In this document: positions 16,421-23,154 of the stretch, piece after piece
Numbering within the stretch: the first letter of the stretch is position 1
Layout: every line of letters starts with the position of its first letter
From: a virus
IMG/VR virus record: IMGVR_UViG_3300044858_002462
Span: 1-32,213 of that record
DNA: 32,213 bases
Direction: 5' to 3' (one strand)
The notes under the pieces: generated by a model
Told to the model about the DNA's origin: nothing
Databases searched by the model: none
The model's input: only the letters and a program-made list of their open reading frames with translations
Position numbers and translations under genes: made by a program

Positions 16421-16446
16421 AAAAGAAAAACCCCCTTGCGGGGGTT
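16421..16446 (-). terminator. Rho-independent terminator for the leftward transcript
   Basis: On the minus strand a 7-bp stem (AACCCCC/GGGGGTT) with loop GCAA is followed by a T-rich run (TTTCTTTT). It ends the transcript of the 252-residue gene at 16472-17230. A second hairpin (GGGCTTG/CAAGCCC, 16447-16463) lies just before it. Confidence 0.85.
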
Positions 16447-16463
16447 GGGCTTGGTGCAAGCCC
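16447..16463 (-). repeat. Inverted repeat next to the terminator
   Basis: GGGCTTG, loop GTG, CAAGCCC form a perfect 7-bp stem directly upstream (minus strand) of the terminator stem. It lies in the short gap after the stop codon at 16472. It could strengthen termination or protect the 3' end. Confidence 0.6.
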
Positions 16464-16471
16464 CTAGTGGT

Positions 16472-17230
16472 TCAATAGCCCCACTTGCGGTCCCGCTTGT
16501 CCCCATCGTTCCACTTTGCACGCCGGGGAGAGTCTGCGGAACGGGTGGCATCCTGTCCACGAACCTTGCCCCCCTTGCCGTATATCTTTTTGCTGTCTCT
16601 TTCTTTTCTGTACTTTGCCACCGCTGCCTTCATCTTCTTTTTCGTCTTTGCGCCGGTGATTGCGGCGTAATGCTCACGCGATCTGCCCACGGTGGTTGCC
16701 ATCTCAAGGAGTTCTTCGGGGGTGATGCCCAGTTCCTCGCACACCACATCAAGTGCCCTATCAAGAGCGGATTCACCCACCACCCCTGCAATGGTCTTGT
16801 GGAGCCGCCGGTGTGCCCGTTTGCCCGCAGCACCAGGCTTGTCCTTCAGGTCTTCTGCATTAGCCGCCTTCAGCCGTTCCATTGCCCCCCGTTCACACGC
16901 GCTCGCTTCGTCCAGTGCGTGACCACCCCCCTTCGAGCGGAGGAGTCCACGAACATCCGCAAGTTCCCGTGCCGCGTCACGGTTCCCCTTTGCTACCTGT
17001 CCCTCGTACTTCTTTTTCAGTTCACGCAGACGAGCCACGCCTAACTTCTCCAGTTGGGCGCGAGTGTGGGATTCCTTCATCTCCCCCTTCTCCTTTTTCA
17101 CCCCGTACTTGCCGTGCTTGTCCTCTGGCTTGGTTGCGGAGGTGGGCTTTGGAGCCTTTGGAGACACGATTTCTGAAATCGCACGGGTAAGATCAGGGTG
17201 GGGATCGTTGCGGAACGGGTTCGTGGTCAT
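16472..17230 (-). CDS. Capsid-targeted basic protein of unknown function
   Basis: I chose the ATG at 17228-17230 (AAGGAC ribosome-binding site, ATGA overlap with the upstream gene), giving 252 residues. The N-terminus MTTNPFRNDPHPDLTRAISE fits a capsid-targeting sequence ending in ISE, although it is longer than in its neighbours. The protein is helical and Lys/Arg-rich. A middle helix pair (ESALDRALDVVCEELGITPE) is followed by REHYAAITGAKTKKKMKAAV and a very basic C-terminus ending KRDRKWGY. This suits an internal DNA-binding head protein. No family was recognised. Confidence 0.75.
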   Translation of the reverse strand: MTTNPFRNDPHPDLTRAISEIVSPKAPKPTSATKPEDKHGKYGVKKEKGEMKESHTRAQLEKLGVARLRELKKKYEGQVAKGNRDAARELADVRGLLRSKGGGHALDEASACERGAMERLKAANAEDLKDKPGAAGKRAHRRLHKTIAGVVGESALDRALDVVCEELGITPEELLEMATTVGRSREHYAAITGAKTKKKMKAAVAKYRKERDSKKIYGKGGKVRGQDATRSADSPRRAKWNDGDKRDRKWGY

Positions 17231-17466
17231 GGGCGGTCCTTTCGTAGAGACTGTAGCATTATGTAGGAGTGCAGGGGGTTTTTGGATTGAGATATCTGCC
17301 ACAGGGAGTTCAACCGTTCACGCCTCTTTGCACACTCTCCGCAATGGGGAATGCCCAGTGCCTGCGTTACGGCGTATACTGCGTCCCCCAAGCCAAAACC
17401 CTCACCGGTTGCGCCAGAATGGGGTTGTGGTGGAATATTTGAGAATGTAGCCCCACTTTGCTCCAC
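17227..17466 (-). CDS. Small conserved phage protein with CxxC and GLGD motif
   Basis: The likely start is GTG at 17464-17466, with AAGGTGG eight bases upstream; no ATG is available after the previous stop. The 79-residue product has GFGLGDAVYAVTQALGIPHC, then GECAKRRERLN. This fits a pattern I recognise from short phage proteins (GLGD, about 15 residues, GI, Cys pair, KRRE.LN); their function is unknown. It overlaps the next gene by ATGA. It is in the same frame as the zinc-ribbon gene just upstream, separated from it by one TAA and 18 further codons. Confidence 0.65.
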   Translation of the reverse strand: MEQSGATFSNIPPQPHSGATGEGFGLGDAVYAVTQALGIPHCGECAKRRERLNSLWQISQSKNPLHSYIMLQSLRKDRP

Positions 17467-17520
17467 TTTGCACCACCTTTCGGAATGGTTGAAAAAATAG
17501 GGCTGAGCGTGTGATACCGT

Positions 17521-17808
17521 TTATTGGGGTCCGTACTTGCGACCACGCAGACTAGCGGCGCGTTCCATGTTCTCCCGTGCCTTCGGTGGGAGTCCACGCC
17601 CCATCTTCCGCGCCAATTCCTTAAAGTCTGCACCTGGTCCCGCAGTAGCGTCCACACCACCCACCGGCGGCGTGATCCAAGCCCTCTGTACCTTTTTCTT
17701 TTTACACTCGGGGCACGGCAGTTCGCACGGTAGTTCCCGATCCCCTACAGACAGGAACGCTTCCCATCGGCTTCCACATCCCTCACACTGGTAATCATAA
17801 GTCGGCAT
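17521..17808 (-). CDS. FmdB-type zinc-ribbon protein
   Basis: The 95-residue product starts MPTYDYQCEGCGSRWEAFLS and has two knuckles, C8/C11 and C32/C35, in the FmdB/Zn-ribbon order (MPxYxYxCxxCG...CPxC). The second half carries ELARKMGRGLPPKARENMER, a helical basic tail. FmdB-like ribbons are thought to regulate transcription or bind nucleic acid, and are common in phages. It has a perfect GGAGGA site and a late-type CATAAATA box at 17828-17835. Confidence 0.85.
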   Translation of the reverse strand: MPTYDYQCEGCGSRWEAFLSVGDRELPCELPCPECKKKKVQRAWITPPVGGVDATAGPGADFKELARKMGRGLPPKARENMERAASLRGRKYGPQ

Positions 17809-17827
17809 GGTGTATCCTCCATGCGAC

Positions 17828-17835
17828 TATTTATG
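17828..17835 (-). promoter_or_regulatory. Late-type promoter motif CATAAATA
   Basis: CATAAATA followed by GTCGCATGGAGGATACACC and the ATG at 17808. This is the closest match in the leftward block to the T4 late consensus TATAAATA. It overlaps the end of the metallopeptidase gene. Confidence 0.65.
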
Positions 17836-18250
17836 GAGTGCGCGACAGTTTCCTCATGTACTTCTTGTGTTCTTTCAGTAGTACACGCCGTGGGATGGGT
17901 AATTTGAATTGGCGGCACAGTTGGAGTGCTTCACGCTCTGTGGCTACTTCCAATTTGTAATAGTCCCGTTCACGGTATACGGGATCGTCACGCATCCACT
18001 GGAGGAAGTGTGCGTATTCGTGTGCAAGGGTGTACAGCCAGTCCGTGGGACGGCGACCACCCACTGCTACACGGAGTTCACCGTGGTGCCCCTTGGAGTG
18101 CCACGGTTCCAAGAAATAGCCTTGGCACCGTTCGCCATCAGAATTTACTTCATAGCCGCTGGACAGGGTAAACCGTACATTACATTTTTTGCACTGGGAT
18201 CGGACGGTTCGGAGAAAGTGTTGAACTCGGGGATTCTTCAGGTAAGCCAT
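17831..18250 (-). CDS. Putative zinc metallopeptidase (HExxH)
   Basis: The 139-residue product contains TLAHEYAHFLQWM with HExxH at residues 77-81. Candidate third ligands follow in KLEVATEREALQL (Glu101 or Glu105), as in SprT/ImmA-type zinc peptidases. The N-terminal half has two or three Cys (QCKKCNV, ERCQG) and could hold a small metal site. It is the first gene of the leftward block, with GAGGAG before the ATG. Possible roles are processing of a phage or host protein; the substrate is unknown. Confidence 0.75.
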   Translation of the reverse strand: MAYLKNPRVQHFLRTVRSQCKKCNVRFTLSSGYEVNSDGERCQGYFLEPWHSKGHHGELRVAVGGRRPTDWLYTLAHEYAHFLQWMRDDPVYRERDYYKLEVATEREALQLCRQFKLPIPRRVLLKEHKKYMRKLSRTP

Positions 18251-18272
18251 TGGTACTCCTCGGGTTAGTGCT

Positions 18273-18301
18273 ATACTATGTTGTCTAGTTTACCCGGTAA
18301 A
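18273..18301 (-). promoter_or_regulatory. Possible sigma70-like promoter for the leftward block
   Basis: TTTACC and TAGTAT separated by 17 bases on the minus strand, each matching 4 of 6 consensus positions. The start would lie about 16 bases before the ATG at 18250 and keep the GAGGAG site. The match is moderate. Confidence 0.35.
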
Positions 18302-18371
18302 AACGGTTAAAAAAGTCTCCACCCAATACTTCACTGGGGTTGGATATTTGAATTCCGGAGCACTCTCGACA

Positions 18372-18440
18372 CGGCACGAGCAGTGGGGCAGTAGTTAAGC
18401 CATTAGGGGGCGGGGTAATGGCTTAAGTCGCACTGTGCCG
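18372..18440. repeat. Long nested inverted repeat
   Basis: A perfect 11-bp pair, TTAAGCCATTA (18395-18405) and TAATGGCTTAA (18416-18426), encloses a G-rich loop (GGGGGCGGGG). Outside it CAGTG (18381-18385) pairs with CACTG (18431-18435), and CGGCA (18372-18376) with TGCCG (18436-18440). All three pairs are nested and could form one long cruciform or RNA stem. Confidence 0.75.
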
Positions 18441-18457
18441 CACGCGGGCGCACGCTA

Positions 18458-18480
18458 GCCCTCCAGGGTGCTGGCAGGGC
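18458..18480. repeat. Inverted repeat
   Basis: GCCCT-CCAG, loop GGTG, CTGG-C-AGGGC: nine paired bases with one bulged C. It lies between the long nested repeat and the TTATCGGAC hairpin. There is no T-run, so it is not a typical terminator. Confidence 0.6.
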
Positions 18481-18507
18481 AATATTTGAAGGCGCTGGCG
18501 CACCCCG

Positions 18508-18527
18508 GCGAGGTTATCGGACCTCGC
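18508..18527. repeat. Hairpin presenting the TTATCGGAC element
   Basis: GCGAGGT (18508-18514), loop TATCGG, ACCTCGC (18521-18527). The perfect 7-bp stem places the intergenic element TTATCGGAC (18514-18522), which recurs upstream of two other early genes, across its loop. Confidence 0.55.
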
Positions 18528-18590
18528 TGTCCCCGTAAGTCCTTATATCCCAAGGGTTTACGAAATATCGCACGGTTTGCCCCCGTGGGC

Positions 18591-18619
18591 TTGCAGAAAT
18601 AGCCCTTTTCCAGTACAAT
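18591..18619 (+). promoter_or_regulatory. Early promoter giving a leaderless mRNA
   Basis: TTGCAG, 17 bases, TACAAT (18614-18619), then 6 bases (TGGGGC) and the ATG at 18626. A normal sigma70 start 6-8 bases after the -10 box would be at or next to the ATG. There is no room for a ribosome-binding site. Confidence 0.65.
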
Positions 18620-18625
18620 TGGGGC

Positions 18626-20977
18626 ATGGTTCCGACTCTCACTACCGCTGCTCCCACCGCTCCTACCGCCGCGAAGTCCATGCTGGCGCGTCTGCTTGCC
18701 ACCGAGAATATTTCGGTGGTTCACCAGAATGTGCCCACGGCATTCTTTGACCTGAAGACGCGCTCCCTCCACCTCCCGCTGTGGTCGAACGCCAGCGGTG
18801 CGCTCTACGATATGCTCGTCGGGCACGAAGTGGCTCACGCCCTGTTCACTCCTGCTGCGGGTTGGAAGGATGCCATCATTGCGGTGAGCGCCGCGACGGG
18901 TGCGTCGGAGGGCATTGCGAAGCAGTACCTGAACATCGTGGAAGACGCGCGCATTGAGCGCCTGATCCAGTCGAAGTTCCGTGGGCTGAAGGGCGACTTC
19001 ATGTCTGCCTACAAGACCCTGATGGAGCGGGAGTTCTTTGGCGACCTGTCGGACATCGGGAGCATGGTGTTCGCTGACCGCTTCAACCTCCACTTCAAGT
19101 GCGGTGTTCACGCTGGTACGGCTGTGCGCTTCACTGCGGAGGAGCAGGTCATGGTGGATCGTGGCGCTGCGATCACCACTTGGGAAGAGGTTGTGGCTCT
19201 CGCTACGGACATGATCCACTACGCCAACGAACAGGCGCAGAAGCAGAAGCAGCAGGAGGAGATGGAGCAGAGCGAGTCGGGTGAAACCGGCACTGCGGAC
19301 ATCGGTGAGGCTGGCGACGGTTCCGAGGGTGGCGAGGAGTCGGAGGACGGCGAGTCCAACACCGGCACTGCCGAGGGTGAGTCACAGGACGGCACCGATG
19401 GTGCGGAGAGCAAGCCCACTGCCGATCAGCAGGGCGAAGACAGCAACGCCAAGGGTGAGCCGTCGAAGCAGCACAAGACCCCCACGAACGCCATCACCGA
19501 CAGCGACCCCATCGCCCCGTCCACGAACGAAGCCCTTGAGCGGGCTCTTCAGGAATTCGCTGACACGAAGGGCGAGGTGCAGGAGATTGTCCGCATCACC
19601 ACCAACGATCTCGCGCAGTGCGCGAAGATCGTGGACTACAAGGGGGTTCTCGCGGATATGCGTGGCTGTGCCATGAGCCGCTACATGGGCACCCCTGTCC
19701 GCATCTCCGACTACACCACTGCGTCCGTCACGATGGCGACCGCGTTCAACCGCCGCAAGGCTGCTGACAACTGGCGCCGCACCACTGTTGCGAAGAGCGG
19801 TTCGCTTGATACCCTCCGCATGAACCAGTACAAGTGGACGGATGACATCTTCCGCCGCACCACGCGCATCGCTGACGGCAAGAACCACGGCATCGTGATT
19901 CTGCTTGACTGGTCGTCTTCCATGAGCAGCATCATGCAGTCCACGATGGGGCAGTTGTTCATCCTCGCGGATTTCTGCCGCAAGTGCAGCATCCCGTTCG
20001 AGGTCTACGCCTTCAGCGACGGACTGTATACGAGCAGCGGCAACTACTACGACAAGACCACTGCTGCGGAGCGCGAGGCATTCTACGCTGCGGATTCGGC
20101 TCGTCGTGAGAATTTCGCGGCTAACGCCTGCGCGGTCACGATGCTGAACCTCCTGTCCTCGCGCATGGGTGGCACGGAGTACGAAGCCATGAAGTCCTGC
20201 CTGTGGAACTGGCGGCAGATGGGCACTGCGGATTCGCGGTATTCCCTCAACGGCACCCCCACCACTGCGGGGCTGCTGGCTGCTGCGGACCTTGTGAAGG
20301 ATTTCATTGCCCGCACTCGCGTTCAGATTGCCCACACCGTGGTGCTGACGGACGGTGAGCCCACCGACGAACTGGCGTTCAATTGGCACAAGCACCGCCA
20401 GACGAACCCCAACACTGACCGCTACGGCACCGGCGTGGCTGTGGTGCTGACCGATCCTGTCACTGGCGCTGCCTACGACATGAACCCGGTTCAGCGCAAC
20501 ACGAAGGACGCGAACGGCTACCGCCAGCGCGACGGCTTCTACCAGTTCGGTGGCATGGATATCCCGAAGGGGCACAGTGGACACCTCCACTCGCTCATCG
20601 CGGTGGACATCGTGCGCCGTCGCACGGGTGCCCGTATGCACTGGGTCGGACTCCGCTACACTGGCGGTGGTCGCGTGAAGGTCACTCCCGAGTACTACGC
20701 GATGAAGTCCAAGAACGCTGATTGGAAGCGTGACGGCTACATCGCTGGCACTGTGTGGGGTTGGGACACGGCTATCGTGGTGGATGCTGACCGCATCCTC
20801 CGTGACGCGAACGGCACGGTGTCTTCCAACGCGCAGCGGATTCTTCAGAAGGCAAACGAGAAGATGGACAACGCCGGTTCGAACCGCACCCTTGCGAATG
20901 CGTTCATTGAATCGCAGATCGCGCAGGGTTCGCTCCGCACGGTGGCTACGCACATTGGAGAATTCCTCGCGGTCTAA
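18626..20977 (+). CDS. CobT-like VWA protein with HExxH domain
   Basis: The 783-residue product has an N-terminal putative metallopeptidase-like domain with GHEVAHALFTP (HExxH at 67-71) and NIVEDARIERLI (Glu106), typical of the phage CobT/peptidase family. A highly acidic, Gly/Ser-rich linker follows (about residues 205-290). The C-terminal half is a von Willebrand A domain with MIDAS residues in DWSSSMSS (Asp428) and LTDGEPTDE (Asp576). CobT with CobS forms the AAA+ part of cobaltochelatase, but no CobN is visible, so a MoxR-VWA style remodelling role is as likely. It is followed by the AAA+ gene. The first promoter gives a predicted leaderless mRNA. Confidence 0.85.
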   Translation: MVPTLTTAAPTAPTAAKSMLARLLATENISVVHQNVPTAFFDLKTRSLHLPLWSNASGALYDMLVGHEVAHALFTPAAGWKDAIIAVSAATGASEGIAKQYLNIVEDARIERLIQSKFRGLKGDFMSAYKTLMEREFFGDLSDIGSMVFADRFNLHFKCGVHAGTAVRFTAEEQVMVDRGAAITTWEEVVALATDMIHYANEQAQKQKQQEEMEQSESGETGTADIGEAGDGSEGGEESEDGESNTGTAEGESQDGTDGAESKPTADQQGEDSNAKGEPSKQHKTPTNAITDSDPIAPSTNEALERALQEFADTKGEVQEIVRITTNDLAQCAKIVDYKGVLADMRGCAMSRYMGTPVRISDYTTASVTMATAFNRRKAADNWRRTTVAKSGSLDTLRMNQYKWTDDIFRRTTRIADGKNHGIVILLDWSSSMSSIMQSTMGQLFILADFCRKCSIPFEVYAFSDGLYTSSGNYYDKTTAAEREAFYAADSARRENFAANACAVTMLNLLSSRMGGTEYEAMKSCLWNWRQMGTADSRYSLNGTPTTAGLLAAADLVKDFIARTRVQIAHTVVLTDGEPTDELAFNWHKHRQTNPNTDRYGTGVAVVLTDPVTGAAYDMNPVQRNTKDANGYRQRDGFYQFGGMDIPKGHSGHLHSLIAVDIVRRRTGARMHWVGLRYTGGGRVKVTPEYYAMKSKNADWKRDGYIAGTVWGWDTAIVVDADRILRDANGTVSSNAQRILQKANEKMDNAGSNRTLANAFIESQIAQGSLRTVATHIGEFLAV

Positions 20978-21063
20978 AAAACCCCAAGAATTTGCAAATG
21001 GCATAACTGCCCACAAAGCAACCACTTACACCAGTTATTATCGGACCCACTTTCACAAAAGCC
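20978..21063. other. Short gap with upstream element
   Basis: A gap of under 100 bases between the CobT-like and CobS-like genes. It holds TTATCGGAC at 21038-21046, the same sequence that lies at the same distance before the 29294 gene. No terminator stem with a T-run was seen. Confidence 0.5.
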
Positions 21064-21092
21064 TTGAAATACAGGCACTATTCCAGTACAAT
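21064..21092 (+). promoter_or_regulatory. Early promoter giving a leaderless mRNA
   Basis: TTGAAA (21064-21069), 17 bases, TACAAT (21087-21092), then 7 bases and the ATG at 21100. The upstream ATG at 21091 overlaps the -10 box, so it cannot be in the transcript from this promoter. Confidence 0.65.
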
Positions 21093-21099
21093 GAACCAC

Positions 21100-22455
21100 A
21101 TGAAGAACACCATGAAGACCGCTTCCTACACCGTTTCGTCCTCGCAGTTTGATTTCATCAATCTCGTCCGCACCCACCTTGCGAAGTTCGGCATCACTGC
21201 CGCGAACACCTGCAACGGGCAGTCCGTGCAGTTCTCGCCGCTCTTCAAGGCGGCAGTCGCTGCGCGGTACTCCGCAGTGCCCGCGTGGTGCATGAGCGCC
21301 GACCGCAAGGTGGCGCGTGGCGTGTACGCCATCCCCGAACTCTTTGCCGACCCGAAGGCGTTCACCGTGGTTGAGGTGAAGCGCGGTCGCAAGCCTGGCT
21401 CCACCAACGCGAAGCCGAAGGCGGAAGCCGCTGCTCCCGTGACCGTTCCCGCCACTGCGGTCACCGCTGACGCTCCCGCTGTTGCGGAGTGCAGTGCGGT
21501 CGCGCTGACCTCTGGCACGGACAGTGCGGAACTCGCTCGTACCATCACGCAGGGCGAGAGCGAGTCCTTCACTCCCGCCGTGGACGACAACTACATTCCG
21601 TGGGGCTACCACAACGAGATCAAGTCCATCATCAAGTCCAAGCGGTTCTGCCCTGTGTTCATCACGGGTCTGAGCGGCAACGGCAAGACCACGATGGTGG
21701 AGCAGGTGTGCGCGTCCCTCAAGCGCGAGTGCATCCGCGTGAACTTCACCGCCGCGACGGACGAGGACGAACTGCTCGGCGGCTTCCGCCTCATCGGTGG
21801 CGAGACTCGTTTCGTGCCTGGTCCCGTTCTCGTCGCAATGGAGCGCGGTGCAGTGCTGCTCCTTGACGAGATCGACCTCGGCGGTCACCTCATCATGTGC
21901 CTTCAGTCTGTCCTCGAAGGCAAGGGCAAGTTCGTGCCGAAGATCGGCAAGTATGTGCGCCCTGCGCCTGGCTTCACCATCGTCGCCACTGCCAACACCA
22001 AGGGCAAGGGCAGCGATGACGGGCGTTTCGCTGGCACGAACATCCTCAATGAGGCGTTCCTTGACCGTTTCGCGTTCACCTACGAGCAGGACTACGCTGA
22101 CCCGAAGGTGGAGAAGCGCATCCTGAAGAAGGTCGCGGACGGGCTCGGCGTGGACGATGATGCGTTCCTTGACAATCTCGTGTCGTGGGCTGACATCATC
22201 CGCAAGTCGTTCAAGCAGCAGGTGGTGAGCGAGATCATCACCACGCGCCGTCTGCGCGACATCGTGTTCGCGTACTCCGTGTTCGGTGACAAGATGACCG
22301 CGATTGAGCGGTGCGTGTCGCGGTTCGACCCCACCACGAAGGAGTCGTTCACCCAGTTCTACACGAAGGTGGACGCGGACGCGCAGCCGAAGCCCGCTGA
22401 CGCTGCGGCTCCTGCCGCGCCGAAGGCGAACGATCCCAACGCTTGCCCGTTCTGA
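21100..22455 (+). CDS. CobS/MoxR-type AAA+ ATPase with N-terminal DNA-binding-like domain
   Basis: I chose the ATG at 21100, 7 bases after the -10 box; earlier in-frame starts lie inside the promoter. The 451-residue product has an N-terminal domain (residues 1-105) ending in KRGRKPGS, an AT-hook-like basic motif. A variable linker follows, then an AAA+ ATPase: Walker A GLSGNGKTT (190-198, Lys196), the CobS/MoxR insert FTAATDEDELLGGF, Walker B LLLDEID (Asp256, Glu257), sensor ATANTKGKG and a C-terminal helical lid. CobS/MoxR rings hydrolyse ATP to remodel a partner through a VWA protein, here probably the preceding gene product. The C-terminus is Ala/Pro-rich. Confidence 0.9.
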   Translation: MKNTMKTASYTVSSSQFDFINLVRTHLAKFGITAANTCNGQSVQFSPLFKAAVAARYSAVPAWCMSADRKVARGVYAIPELFADPKAFTVVEVKRGRKPGSTNAKPKAEAAAPVTVPATAVTADAPAVAECSAVALTSGTDSAELARTITQGESESFTPAVDDNYIPWGYHNEIKSIIKSKRFCPVFITGLSGNGKTTMVEQVCASLKRECIRVNFTAATDEDELLGGFRLIGGETRFVPGPVLVAMERGAVLLLDEIDLGGHLIMCLQSVLEGKGKFVPKIGKYVRPAPGFTIVATANTKGKGSDDGRFAGTNILNEAFLDRFAFTYEQDYADPKVEKRILKKVADGLGVDDDAFLDNLVSWADIIRKSFKQQVVSEIITTRRLRDIVFAYSVFGDKMTAIERCVSRFDPTTKESFTQFYTKVDADAQPKPADAAAPAAPKANDPNACPF

Positions 22456-22466
22456 TTGGAGCGCAC

Positions 22467-22796
22467 ATGAAGACCAGTCCACATGGCGGCATCCGCATCG
22501 TGCATCGTCCCCAGGAAGGCAAGACGATCCACGAACACAATCAGATCAGGATTGCCTTCCCCAACGGATACGAAGCCAGCATCATCTACGGTGCCCTCGC
22601 GTATTCCACCAACGCAAACGGTGAGCGCATCACCGCACCGCTCGGAGACACAGAGTTCGCTTCCACTGTAGAGGTTCAAATCATCAGACCAAACGGCAAC
22701 CCCGTGCCGTTCAAAGACGGGGGCGAAGTAAAGGGATTTGTGTCCCTCGCTGAACTGTTCCAAATTCTCAACTGGGTCAACACCCAAAAGGACTGA
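22467..22796 (+). CDS. Small hypothetical protein
   Basis: The ATG at 22467 has GGAG six bases upstream and lies 11 bases after the AAA+ gene. The 109-residue product is beta-rich (IRIAFPNGYEASIIYG, TVEVQIIRPNGNPVPF) with a C-terminal helix (LAELFQILNWVNT). No family was recognised. Its place in the CobT/CobS-like operon suggests an accessory role. Confidence 0.8.
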   Translation: MKTSPHGGIRIVHRPQEGKTIHEHNQIRIAFPNGYEASIIYGALAYSTNANGERITAPLGDTEFASTVEVQIIRPNGNPVPFKDGGEVKGFVSLAELFQILNWVNTQKD

Positions 22797-22803
22797 AATT
22801 CAA

Positions 22804-23154
22804 ATGCTTAACTCTTACACCCCTGGTCAGATCGCGTTCATCAAGTTTCTTCAGGACAACCGCACCCGCATCACCGTGTTCAACGGCGATGTGGTGAGCC
22901 GCAAGGATTTGGTGGATGTGCTGTCGGGTTCGCCGTATGTGGCAGTCCCCGCGTGGATTGCTGCGGACAAGACGCGCCGCGCTGGTCGTGGCAACTACCA
23001 CCTGCCCGAACTCGCTGCTGATCTCTCGGCTCTCACCGTGAACACCAACAAGCGCGGTCGCAAGCCTGGCTCCCGCAACAAGAAGGGGCGCGAGGACGGC
23101 ACCGATGCCACTGCTGACACTGACTCTCCCGCACTCACCACCACCACTGCCTAA
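22804..23154 (+). CDS. Stand-alone copy of the AAA+ protein's N-terminal domain
   Basis: The 116-residue product (MLNSYTPGQIAFIKFLQDNR) matches the N-terminal domain of the CobS-like protein. AVPAWIAADKTRRAGRGNYH aligns with AVPAWCMSADRKVARGVYAI, then PELAADLSALTV with PELFADPKAFTV, then KRGRKPGSRNKK with KRGRKPGSTNAK. The RGRKPGS segment is AT-hook-like. The C-terminus is Thr/Ala/Asp-rich. It therefore looks like a duplicated DNA-binding or adaptor domain that could compete or oligomerise with the ATPase. The start has AAGGA ten bases upstream. Confidence 0.85.
   Translation: MLNSYTPGQIAFIKFLQDNRTRITVFNGDVVSRKDLVDVLSGSPYVAVPAWIAADKTRRAGRGNYHLPELAADLSALTVNTNKRGRKPGSRNKKGREDGTDATADTDSPALTTTTA

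Larger units (their letters stand above)
18302..18590. other. Divergent intergenic region with inverted repeats
   Basis: No gene was seen here. The region separates the leftward and rightward blocks. It contains three inverted repeats (listed separately), two ATATTTGAA motifs (18342-18350 and 18482-18490) and the TTATCGGAC element at 18514-18522. It is a good candidate for an origin or a regulatory hub, but no iterated protein-binding site array was recognised. Confidence 0.6.

Noticed and set aside
17367-17660. 97-residue minus-strand frame overlapping the FmdB and CxxC genes
   Set aside because: Different frame from two genes with recognisable motifs and good start signals; no motif of its own.
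18455-19219. 254-residue open frame on the minus strand
   Set aside because: It covers the intergenic repeats and the start of the CobT-like gene antisense; no promoter, start signal or motif.
19382-21025. 547-residue open frame on the minus strand
   Set aside because: It is opposite the CobT-like gene, whose motifs and GC-rich third positions are clear. The antisense product is His/Arg/Val-rich with no domain, a typical shadow of strong codon bias.
21064-21099. Upstream starts of the AAA+ gene
   Set aside because: The TTG at 21064 is the -35 box itself and the ATG at 21091 overlaps the -10 box, so neither would be on the mRNA from this promoter.
18626-22455. Calling the pair cobalamin biosynthesis genes
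   Set aside because: Motifs support CobT-like and CobS-like folds, but extra domains and absence of CobN here do not support that pathway.
20974-22482. 502-residue open frame on the minus strand
   Set aside because: It is opposite the AAA+ gene with intact Walker motifs; low-complexity shadow, no ribosome-binding site.
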